Shown: in pieces, positions 1-7,949 of the stretch
Numbering within the stretch: position 1 is the first letter of the stretch
Layout of the letters: each line of letters starts with the position of its first letter
NCBI GenBank assembly: GCA_016758965.1
Contig: JAEPRB010000444.1
Span: forward strand, 2,151 to 17,138
DNA length: 14,988 bases
Reading direction: 5' to 3'
Origin: Circinella minor
Taxonomy: Eukaryota > Mucoromycota > Mucoromycetes > Mucorales > Lichtheimiaceae
Made by a program: the position numbers and the translations under genes
Notes under the pieces: model-generated
Told to the model about the DNA's origin: nothing
Seen by the model: only the letters and a program-made list of their open reading frames with translations
Database searches by the model: none

Positions 1-335
1 TACTATTAATTATTAATATACTGAAAAGTAATACTATCTGCTTTACTAGTAATAAAAAAAAATAAAACAAATAAAACTATGCCAAAAACATACTGTCATT
101 TTTATAGCAAACATAGAATCAAACATTGTACTTTATATTTTATTTAATGAACTACTATGCTTAAAATATTGCTAATTTTATGGAGGCATTGTTACAAGAA
201 GAGTCCTGGCCGTTGTTATTTTTAATTCTCTTTTACAATTTTGATATATAAGTCATTTATTTATCCCTTTATTTTTAAACATTTTTATGCTGTTTATTCT
301 ATTATATTTGTATCTATCTTATATTTTATAAATTC
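1..335. other. AT-rich sequence 3' of the MULE-OTU relic
   Basis: No open frame of note. It lies downstream of the stop of the minus-strand OTU reading frame and would hold the 3' flank of that element. I looked for an inverted copy of the repeat-rich stretch at 3295-3435 (GTGACACCCC, GTACACC motifs) and saw none, so the left end of that element is outside the window or lost. Confidence 0.5.
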
Positions 336-984
336 CTAAATGATGCTTGTACCAATTTCCTCAAAAAATTCAATATCTTCTCGAGTAAGACGTTTTCTGT
401 GAAGATATCTCCATGTAGTTTTATAATCAGCAGCGAGACCAAGAAAATCCCATCCAGCTTTATGATAAGGTCGTACAGAGGGCCATTCCATATGGCGTGT
501 TCTGGATGGGATAAGATCAACCACGCTGAAATGATTTGAACAATGAAATAGGTTGAGTGGCTGTGGGTGTCGGTTGGTATCTGAAGGGATAGTAAAAAGT
601 AGGTAGAGAACAGATTTCCAATGTGTATTATCCATAAAAACTGCAATGGGTGTAGTATATGCATCTGCAGCAATCTGTGAATCTCTTAGGGCATCAAACC
701 AGTAATCTGAACTACAACTTGTATGGTGTGCTGTTTCAGGTGTTATACTGAATTCCAATCGATTAATTACACGATTCATAATATTATCACGGCCATTACA
801 GAGAATGTCTCGATAAAACTCATAATTGGCATTAAGATGAGACAGCATAGTCTGTTTAACTTTGGTATACTGATTTTGATCGCCATGCAATTGCAAAGCA
901 AGAGCACGGTAACTGCAATACCCATCACTTTTAATTGTTTTCAATCTAATGGAGCATTCAGTGGGAATATCTGGATGGACAAAA
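336..984 (-). CDS. OTU-like cysteine protease domain (last exon of the MULE-OTU relic)
   Basis: The frame is open for more than 200 codons to a TAG at 336-338. It contains SDGYCSYRAL, the classic Asp-Gly-x-Cys nucleophile motif of OTU (ovarian tumour) deubiquitinase-type proteases. About 120 residues later comes CSNHFSVVDL, the expected position of the catalytic His followed by hydrophobics. OTU proteases cleave ubiquitin or ubiquitin-like conjugates; whether this one does is unknown. The residues just upstream (HPDIPTECSIRLKTIK) are in frame and seem to be joined to the linker by a 41-nt intron. Both catalytic positions are intact although the transposase half is broken. It could also be read as a separate OTU gene behind a dead transposase, but the Lys/Glu linker between them and the common strand favour a fusion. 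Confidence 0.8.
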
Positions 985-1025
985 CTAAAAAGATTAACTT
1001 AGTATTTTCGTCTCAATTCACTTAC
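985..1025 (-). other. Predicted short intron before the OTU exon
   Basis: On the minus strand the segment begins GTAAGTG, contains TACTAAG and TTAATC as branch-site candidates, and ends in TTTTTAG. Removing it joins the linker frame (GIQDKL) to the OTU frame (FVHPDIP) without a stop. At 41 nt it is short but usable in some fungi. Confidence 0.6.
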
Positions 1026-1265
1026 CTTAGTTTATCTTGAATACCTTGTTTTTTTTCTGTTGGTTTTCTTAACAGTAGGCCAAAGGTCATCAAGGTTGTT
1101 TTCTGGCTTTCTTTTTGAATTAGGTTTTTCACTCTTCTTTGTTTTTTTAACGTCTTTTTCATGTTTTTTTCCAATTTTCTTTATATTTTCCTCCTTCACT
1201 ACACTCGCCTCTTCGACTTTATTTTCTTCTGCTTTGTCTTCCTTAACTTCATTTAATTTGATATT
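1026..1265 (-). other. Lys/Glu-rich linker of the MULE-OTU product
   Basis: The minus strand is open here and encodes about 75 residues dominated by Lys, Glu and Asp (for example KLNEVKEDKAEENKVEEA), then a DDLWPTVKK patch. It reads as a disordered charged linker between the transposase part and the OTU domain. It is offset by frameshifts at both ends, near 1262 and at the A8 tract 1049-1056. A Lys-rich stretch like this could serve as a nuclear targeting signal; that is inference. Confidence 0.55.
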
Positions 1266-3056
1266 TCATAATATGCTGTATAATATCGTTCATTCCATTT
1301 TCTGTATCCTCGGCCATATGTTTAATATCATCATTTGTAAACTGTTTGACTTGTATATTAAGCAAGTGAATTGATCATTCATCTGCAAGGCCAATTGGAT
1401 TTTGGCTGGATACATCCAAAATTTCTTTTGAGATGTTCCTAGTTGTGTGGATGAAATTTTTTTTTTCTAGTTTTTTCTTCTACTTCGATAGATTGATGTT
1501 GTTGATGCTGCTGACCATTGAAATGGGAAAGGTCAAATGATAGATCGTTTATAAATTTTTCATCAATAAGTTTTTTTAGTGACATCTGGCGGGCATCCGT
1601 CGTTAACAGTTTTTTTTGATGGTCTTTTGTGTGTTGCTCGTGGTGCGCGGTTGTATGTAGCAGGTACAGCATGCTTTTTGTAATTACTAAGAATACGTTC
1701 GTCTGAGCGAATATAGTTGAGAATTTGGGGAAGAGCTAAAGAAAGAGGTAGATGGTGGATTGTATCTCGGTATAAATTATGGTGAAATGATTCTACTGCA
1801 TTTGTTGTCCTGTAAGAATGCTTACGAAGATTATCATCCATCCCGTACAATGTCGAAAAATCATGCTACTGATGGATGGTTGGAGCCACCATTGGAGCCA
1901 TTTGTAGCTGTTTTTGTAACGTGTAACTACTTCATTGCATGAACGACAAAATTCTTCAGCATCTTTGGTGGTTCGAATTGTGTATACCAATTCTCGAAAT
2001 TTATCAGCTTCATCATACGGGATGATGTTGTTATTGCTGCTGATCCGCTGAACAGATTGCATCAATGCATATAACATCCTTTCAAAAAACGCATCCCATT
2101 ATTCTTTCCAGTGTACTGCTGATAGGCTTGTAGAAATCCCTTTTTTTGGGCTAAGGAGAAATCCATCATCATCCCAAGAAACGAATCTTCACCATCAAAC
2201 TTTACTTTGTATTCAGTAAAGAACGCAAAGAAATGCTGTGCGAAATAGTTGTAAGACAACCCATCCATAACTGCTTGAAAAATGACAGCATGCTTTTTTA
2301 ACTCTTTGATGTACATAACAGTCGTGCAAAGATAGTATCCTTTTTCGATAGCCTTGTATGTAACATCAGTAACAGCTGGTAAATTACTGAATCGACAGTA
2401 TGTTTTGATGGCTGGTGATCTATACATCAAGAGAAATGAACCTGGTATAACTTGGGCATAAAGAAAATACCCAGTATAGTTGTTCATGATCTTCCCAAAT
2501 TCACCAAGGAACTCGCCTTTTCTTGGCATATTTATTTGTTCGCGTCTTTTATTCAACTCATATTCGACCCTGTCCCGAGTACCTAGAATTAGGTTGATAT
2601 CGACTACTAAATCAACAATCTGTCCAGTTCGACGATTGATACCTTGTACAGCGGCCTTCAGTGTCACTGTTGGATTGACTAGTAATCTTTCAGTCAATTT
2701 GTCTTTTTCTTCCTCAGACAAATGGTTGGATACATATGGACCATGATTATGATTTCCAATTTGTTCCAACTTGCATTTTGTGTTAACAAAACGGTAACGC
2801 ACTTCAGCTGGGCAAGTGTCGACATGCTCCAAAACACTTCCACAATTCTTGCATCCAATAACAGTACATTGCTTGTTAATCAGTTTTACATCGAATGTGT
2901 GGATGCAACTCTTTCAAATAGAATCTGCAACCTTTCTCATTGCATCGCACAAAACCATTACACTTTTTCAAATATGTATGAACGTCGTTCTTTTGCTTTC
3001 GAGGACCATAAATCTTATGCATAGACCATCCGATATCCAAAGAAAAATTAACGTAT

Positions 3057-3135
3057 CTGTAGAACAATAAGAAGTCATGTCATTAGGAAAAGAATAAGTC
3101 ATTTGATTGATCGTAAGTACACTCATAATTATTAC
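3057..3135 (-). other. Predicted intron 1 of the MULE-OTU gene
   Basis: The minus strand begins GTAATAATTATG and ends TTGTTCTACAG, 79 nt. Splicing joins exon 1 (…FDNEKK, two bases left over) to YVNFSLDIGWSM in frame, forming an AAA codon across the junction. Without splicing, exon 1 meets a stop at once. The clean phase supports the start codon at 3227. Confidence 0.7.
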
Positions 3136-3227
3136 TTTTTCTTTTCGTTGTCAAACTCAGCAGCTGCTTCTTCCTCATAAGGCTTTGTTTCAAACTTTCT
3201 TTGGAAAAAAGTGATGTATTTTGACAT
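3136..3227 (-). CDS. Exon 1 of the MULE-OTU transposase
   Basis: It runs from ATG at 3227 to the GT donor at 3135, 92 nt. It encodes about 30 residues, basic at the start and acidic after (MSKYITFFQRK, then EEEAAAEFD). A TATAAAT sequence lies just upstream of the ATG. The start is chosen because it is the first ATG in the frame that splices into the zinc-finger exon. Confidence 0.65.
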
Positions 3228-3294
3228 TATTGTAATTTATAGTGATAGTTTTAAGATTCGAGTATTTCGTGTGTGTGTTTCAGGAACAAAGTAA

Positions 3295-3435
3295 AAAAAA
3301 GTACACTTTTTCATGTACAGCAGTTTAAAAAAAAAGTGTACTTTTTTCCTGCTACTCATACCGTGACTCTGTTTGCTATGTCGCTCTTTCAAAAAGTACA
3401 CCTTTTTGATTGTACACCTTTTTTAGTGACACCCC
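3295..3435. repeat. Inverted and iterated GTACAC/GTGTAC repeats, candidate terminal region of the MULE-OTU element
   Basis: A 17-bp inverted repeat (A6-GTACAC-T5) has arms at 3295-3311 and 3331-3347 with a 19-nt spacer. Two more GTACACC copies are at 3396-3402 and 3412-3418, each followed by a T run. The stretch ends with GTGACACCCC at 3426-3435, which read from the other strand is GGGGTGTCAC. It lies 70-210 bp upstream of the start codon of the MULE-OTU gene, where a terminal repeat and its transposase-binding motifs would be expected. No partner copy is in the window, so the terminus call is inference. Confidence 0.5.
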
Positions 3436-3768
3436 AAAAAAGTCAACTGTTCCTAAGTATTTTATTGTTATTCTAGTCTCATACAAGTCAAAAAATGGTA
3501 GAAAGGTTAATACAATTTATTTTTTTTCACTTCAATCTAAATTATCTTATTGAGGAAGTTTCAACTAATTCTTATTATAAATTCGAAATCGGTTGAACAC
3601 AGCTATAAAAGTAGACAAAAAAGTCGTCATTTTTTAAGGGATATATATCTGTTTTCCCTACTTCTAAAATATGCACTTCGAAAAGAAAAATAAAATACTA
3701 ATCTTATTTATGTTTATTAGTCTTTCTGGCGTCGAACAACAGACAAACACAGTGTTCAAGAGTTCCAG

Positions 3769-3864
3769 GTAAATATTCGAGTAAACTACAGTTTGGAACA
3801 ACTGTTAATGAAGGAAAAAGAGAATAATGGTCTTTAACATCATGATTTGTCTTTATGATCACAG
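3769..3864 (+). other. Predicted intron
   Basis: Donor GTAAATATTC and acceptor GATCACAG, with TGTTAATG as branch candidate. Removal joins VPG|AA to give …SRVPEQSEQPEQ in frame. Confidence 0.55.
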
Positions 3865-3894
3865 AACAATCAGAGCAACCAGAACAACTTCCAG

Positions 3895-3972
3895 GTAGGT
3901 ATTTTTACAATTACAAGCAGGAAAAAATATTATTGCGCTAATCAATAATTTTATGATTGTAAATACATATAG
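3895..3972 (+). other. Predicted intron
   Basis: Donor GTAGGTATTT, branch candidate GCGCTAATC and acceptor ACATATAG, 78 nt. It joins …EQLP to VLVPPSAEQ in frame. Confidence 0.55.
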
Positions 3973-4021
3973 TTCTTGTCCCTCCTTCTGCTGAACAGAG
4001 AACAGACCTAACGATCCCCTT

Positions 4022-4157
4022 GTAAGTAAAAGGCTTTTTATTGGATATTTATATTTCAGTATAAAATAACAGGGTAGCAATAACCATAAACTAATAATGC
4101 TTTGATGAACATTATGTACTTTATATAAAACTGCTATACTTCCAAACGGTCGGAAAG
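4022..4157 (+). other. Predicted intron
   Basis: Donor GTAAGTAAAA and branch candidate AAACTAATAAT. The first AG after the branch is GGAAAG at 4152-4157. It joins TIP to LHPSSPSPSP in frame. Nearer acceptors at about 4060-4078 lead straight into stops. Confidence 0.5.
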
Positions 4158-4430
4158 GCACCCATCATCACCATCACCATCACCACAGACACAAGAACAA
4201 CAGGATGTCGTTGTTACTCTTGGAGGTAAAATAGTTTTGAACTGTATGCTTACAAAGGAAAATAATACTTATAAATGTACATTGATTCAATTGAAATAGT
4301 AAGTTGATTTGCGTGTTCGCGTTGTAGACGTCAGTATAAACGTGCAACAACAGTACATAAACACTATCAAAACAACCATGACCCAACTCTTCCCCATGTA
4401 TCTGCTGGTGCAAAGCCACGTTCTCTGGAA

Positions 4431-4537
4431 GTAAGTGTTCGCTGCAATAGTGTGGTATGTTCCATTGCATTGACAAAAAAATAATGTGACTAGTTTCTCA
4501 TTATTTTTTTGTATGGATCGATACATTAATTATATAG
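4431..4537 (+). other. Predicted intron
   Basis: Donor GAA|GTAAGTG (consensus) and acceptor ATTATATAG|CAT, joined at phase 0. A second acceptor at …CATAAG (about 4557) would suit a different frame of the preceding exon. The first is favoured by third-position AT bias and by the zinc finger in the same frame. Confidence 0.55.
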
Positions 4538-6060
4538 CATGAAAATGATGTCATAAGGTCACTCCCACGATCTCGTCATCTATCAAGTCAGAACCGCTAC
4601 ATACGTAGTGCTTATCGTAATAGGGTGGAAAATGAACTAGCACAGGAACAAAATGAAGAACAAAGGCTAACAGCATTAGTTTATGTTTGTAGCCACATTC
4701 GTTCATTTGCAAATTGAATGTTACATGGACATTTCGATGGTGAACTTATTCCTGTCGCCAATTGGGCGGTGGTCCACCACATTTTGTTGTTGTCTGGTGT
4801 TGATACGGAGAAAGAGACTGTAGATCAATTTGTTGAGCAACTTGACCATCAACCGCTCACTGATTCTTTGGATTTTGCACGAAAAAATCCTATCATGTTG
4901 CAAGAAGCTGCTGATTTATTAATGCAAATGGATCATAGAGAGTTTGATTCTATGCATAAAGGTGTTTTACCGCGCCTTCGGGCATTTGTACGAGCAGGAT
5001 TTGTTGGATTATAAAAAAAATACACTATGGTATCTCTTTCTCATATTTCAGATGTCTTTTAACTTTGATATGCAAATTGTCTTTTTTTTTATCAGTACAA
5101 ACATATATTTATTAGGTGTGTGATTACTTATTATGTTTATAGAATGAAGCTGTTGTGTCCTCTAATAATTATATATAAATATTAATGTATCTGTATTTGA
5201 CCAAAGAAAAATAGATGACCAGATAAGAAGAAGTAAAGGTAAAAAATAAATAAACATTAAAGTAACACAATATACCTAATTTGTAACCCATACGTTTTTG
5301 TTATAATTATTTATATATGTCTGCATCAAAGCCAAAAATAAAAGAGTAGTATTAAAACCTTAAATTATTTAGTTATTGCTTATTAAATATATGATCCATC
5401 ATAAAATATATCACGGATCCGTGATTATGTATATATAATTATAAGATAGTTTTTATATACGTGTTGCCATAAATTGATATAATAAATAATAACTATTGGT
5501 TTAAAACTAAACAATGTCAGACTATAAGTCATCAGGATGAAATACTTAAATGAAAGATAAAAACAAATTAGTGATCTTATTATGTAGACTGGTATATTGG
5601 ATATGATATACACACAGACAATTATTATTACCAAAAATAATTACTGCTTCCATTTTTCTTTTAGGGATATTTGTCATACAAAAAATAAATTTACATGACG
5701 CATTAAAATTATGTAAAGCTGGATTTTTTAATTGAGCGGTTGTATGTGTTTGCTATTTTAAGTTAGTAGTTTATTCATTTTTGTTAAGTAAAAAAGTGCC
5801 ATATAAAAACATATATATTATAAATCTGTATCTATTTTTTAATCAATGTATTAAATACACCATAAATTTCCCTTGATAAGTTTTCATTAATGAATTTACT
5901 TAACAATTTTGTAACTTCTAAGGTTTTGTGCCATTATTTTCTTTGAGAAAAGTTGTGGAACCTGAGGCTTTTCAAATATCGGACGTCTACAAGCAGAGTG
6001 TCTATTTCTAAAAAATAATTTGCTTCTGTAATGATTGTGATACAATCCCTTTATTTACCC

Positions 6061-6152
6061 TACACTTAACTTTCTCCCCCCCATTTTATTAAAAAATTTC
6101 AGATTCAGCTATATCAATGAGAGATTGGTCACGTGTAGTGAAGTTAAGTGTA
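6061..6152. mobile_element. Candidate MITE with TA target-site duplication
   Basis: CACTTAACTT at 6063-6072 is matched by its reverse complement AAGTTAAGTG at 6141-6150, and each is flanked on the outside by TA (6061-6062 and 6151-6152). The symmetry extends to CC/GG outside. TA duplications and CACT/CAGT termini are typical of Tc1/mariner-type elements, so an 88-bp non-autonomous relic is possible. A 10-bp arm is short and could be chance in AT-rich DNA. Confidence 0.3.
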
Positions 6153-6336
6153 GGCGGTTTCATCAAAAAATATAGATATATTTTTTTTCTTTTGCTGTAT
6201 AAAAAAAATACGAGACAAACAGAATGATAGCATATTGTTTAATGTAAAAGAAGAAGAAAAAGACGAGGTATTGTAGATGATTGTTCTTATTTTCATTAGA
6301 GTCAATAAAAAAGAAGTCAAAAAAAAAGTAGAAAGA

Positions 6337-6464
6337 AAGATACAGTAGTTTATTTTTGGCGAAAAAGAAAAGATCTTTAACTTATATATTTAACAATTGT
6401 TTTTTCGAAATGTTATTAGACAAAATAAAATAATTCCGTAAACGAATATAATGCAAGATACAGT

Positions 6465-6500
<36 letters not shown>
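6337..6500. repeat. 15-bp direct repeat followed by a T34 tract
   Basis: AAGATACAGTAGTTT occurs at 6337-6351 and again at 6455-6469, where it runs into 34 consecutive T (6467-6500), followed by GCATATACTGGGG. The long T tract followed by GCA recalls the T tract followed by GCACCTGCC at the end of the intact MULE, but the sequence beyond does not match. Confidence 0.6.
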
Positions 6501-6502
<2 letters not shown>

Positions 6503-7140
6503 ATATACTGGGGTAAAGATCACAACAAAAAAAACACTTTTCTGCGACTTTTTGTTATACGCACTACAGAGCAGATTTATTAGAGATTAACTTCTAGTAA
6601 TTTAGCTATAATTAATCTGTTTGATCAATTGAACTTGGAAACAACAGGAATAAACGTTTTGGCAATACAGCAATATTACGACGTGTATTTTATGGATAAA
6701 ATTACAAAAAGTTCTGTTTTACTGATTCTCAATATGAAGATTTACATCTTATATATTTGGGCTCTATATAAAAAAGTTTCAGCTGCTAGTTGGAAGGATA
6801 ATTGACCGGAATAACGTGCAAAAGGTAAAAAAAAAAAAAATAAGAAGAGACAATAAATGCATTCAACAGAATAAGAATTTGATACTAACTTGGCCATTTT
6901 TTTTTCTTTTATATTATATACTCAAAGATATATATGCATATTATATTCTCAACTTTTGTATTGTTATATGGATTGATGCCAATAATAATATTCAATGGAT
7001 ACTTTATCAAAATGTATTAATACTGTAGGAGTATAACAAGTAAGTTAGATAGTTCGTTTATAAAAAAAAAGAGATATAGTAATGGGATCAAATAAAAAAA
7101 ATATTCATAATCAAAAATCATGCGGTTTTTGCTCTTGCTG

Positions 7141-7164
7141 TTATTGTTATTGTTATTGTTATTG
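7141..7164. repeat. TTATTG hexamer microsatellite (4 units)
   Basis: Four perfect tandem TTATTG units, preceded by GCTG and followed by TGTTTTT. Confidence 0.8.
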
Positions 7165-7261
7165 TGTTTTTACTTGATAACTTGGTAATTTATAAGGTTA
7201 TCTTGTATTATGGTAATGTATAAGAATCTCTTGTTATAAAGTATTGTTGTAAGGATTTCTT

Positions 7262-7684
7262 ATGAGCTTGATATCAATTAAGAATAGTGATTTCTTATTG
7301 GTTGGATGTTACAGTACCTGTAGTCGTGTTTTTTTGGGGGGTTATAAAATAAGTAAACTATTTCTTTTCTTTACACTTTATAATATTACCTTTTACTATA
7401 ATGCGGTTGATAGATGTTTCAATTCACATAAACTTATCAAACACTTTAATATTATCAAGGGAAGAAGAATTACTTCCATTTTAATGGATTGCTTAACTTT
7501 TTGTACTGAGCTACCTCTAATGATCGCACACTGGTTTTATTATGATATAATACTTATATATATGAAAATAGCTCATAATATTAAAAGTAACATTCATAAT
7601 ATAATGGTGTTTTTACTTTTAGTTTTAACTTTGTATGTCGGATTATTACTTGATTTTTACTTTTTTTTCATTAAACTTTCTTAG
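7262..7684 (+). CDS. Weak hydrophobic ORF, possibly not a gene
   Basis: A 140-codon open frame rich in Ile, Leu, Phe and Tyr. It includes a plausible membrane span near the C terminus (IMVFLLLVLTLYVGLLLDFYF). Hydrophobic composition is what random AT-rich DNA yields, no family is recognised and no splice context was found. Listed only because it is the longest frame in this stretch. Confidence 0.12.
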   Translation: MSLISIKNSDFLLVGCYSTCSRVFLGGYKISKLFLFFTLYNITFYYNAVDRCFNSHKLIKHFNIIKGRRITSILMDCLTFCTELPLMIAHWFYYDIILIYMKIAHNIKSNIHNIMVFLLLVLTLYVGLLLDFYFFFIKLS

Positions 7685-7949
7685 TTTGTTACTTGCCCAA
7701 GGAAAATGATTGATTAACAGCTAAAAACGACACTACGTTATTATAGATTTTATTAAAATAAAAGAAAAGGTGTAAAGGTAATATTATTTAGTGGATAGAA
7801 ATAAAAAAGGGAAAATTGTGTGTATTTATTAGGCTAGCATCTTTTTTGGTAAAGAAGTGATAGTGGTTCTGCTATTCGCATTGGTTTCTGTGTAATATTC
7901 AATAACAGCAACTTGTCGATACAAAATGATAGATTGGTAAATCTAAGTC
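7685..7949. other. AT-rich spacer before the TNP2 relic
   Basis: No supported feature. It probably includes the decayed 3' end or flank of the minus-strand TNP2 relic. Confidence 0.4.

Larger units (their letters stand above)
336..3227 (-). pseudogene. Decayed MULE transposase fused to an OTU-type cysteine protease domain
   Basis: This is a Mutator-like element transposase reading leftwards. In order it has a short first exon (3136-3227, start ATG at 3227), an intron, an N-terminal zinc-finger region (about 2700-3056) ending in an HNH triplet (GNHNHG), an RNase-H-like DDE core, a C-x2-H motif (CYMH near 2065-2076), a TTNAVESFH block near 1770-1800, a Lys/Glu-rich linker (about 1030-1265) and an OTU domain. 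The first catalytic Asp is in TDVTY (codon 2365-2367) and the second in MMMDFS (codon 2161-2163); the Glu is probably the one in NAVES. The reading frame is broken near 2890, 2064, 1856-1860, 1571-1577, 1457-1466, 1262 and 1049-1056, with an in-frame TGA at 1375-1377. Four of the frameshifts are in homopolymers, so some could be sequence errors. The family call rests on motif order and spacing. The fused product is inferred from continuity of strand and order. Confidence 0.85.
3721..5014 (+). pseudogene. Multi-exon C2H2-finger gene of unknown function, apparently broken
   Basis: Short exons joined by good introns: 3721-3768, 3865-3894, 3973-4021, 4158-4225, then an exon ending at 4430 and one from 4538 to 5014. 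The upstream acceptor has a near-ideal branch site (ATACTAATC) before TTTATTAG. The first four exons splice into one frame giving a Gln/Pro/Ser-rich tail (EQSEQPEQLPVLVPP, then HPSSPSPSPQTQEQQD). The fifth exon in its AT-rich-codon frame encodes CSRCRRQYKR…HKHYQNNH, a C-x2-C-x12-H-x4-H zinc finger (Cys codons at 4314 and 4323, His at 4362 and 4377). It continues as AGAKPRSLE into HENDVIRSLPRSRHL. The last exon has an in-frame TGA at 4715-4717 and runs on as an unrecognised 98-residue segment ending AFVRAGFVGL. The finger frame has a TGA at 4305-4307 and no acceptor that keeps both Cys residues, so a frameshift near 4308 is likely. Family unknown. The finger resembles N-terminal fingers of some fungal transposases, but that is weak. 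Confidence 0.55.
5015..7261. other. AT-rich non-coding stretch with small repeats
   Basis: I see no supported gene here. The longest frames are low-complexity and unlike protein. It contains a 16-bp perfect palindrome (5410-5425), a possible MITE (6061-6152), a 15-bp direct repeat beside a T34 tract (6337-6500) and a TTATTG hexamer repeat (7141-7164). These are listed separately or under findings. Confidence 0.5.

Noticed and set aside
326..673. 115-codon minus-strand frame overlapping the OTU exon
   Set aside because: It is a hydrophobic shadow frame of the OTU coding sequence.
1060..1374. Phe/Leu/Ser-rich plus-strand frame
   Set aside because: It is the antisense shadow of the Lys/Glu-rich linker on the minus strand.
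1965..1985. GGTTCGAATTG resembling a tRNA B box
   Set aside because: It lies inside the transposase reading frame, with no A box or cloverleaf around it.
3273..3476. 67-codon plus-strand frame
   Set aside because: It is made of the A/T-rich GTACAC repeat array and has no protein-like character.
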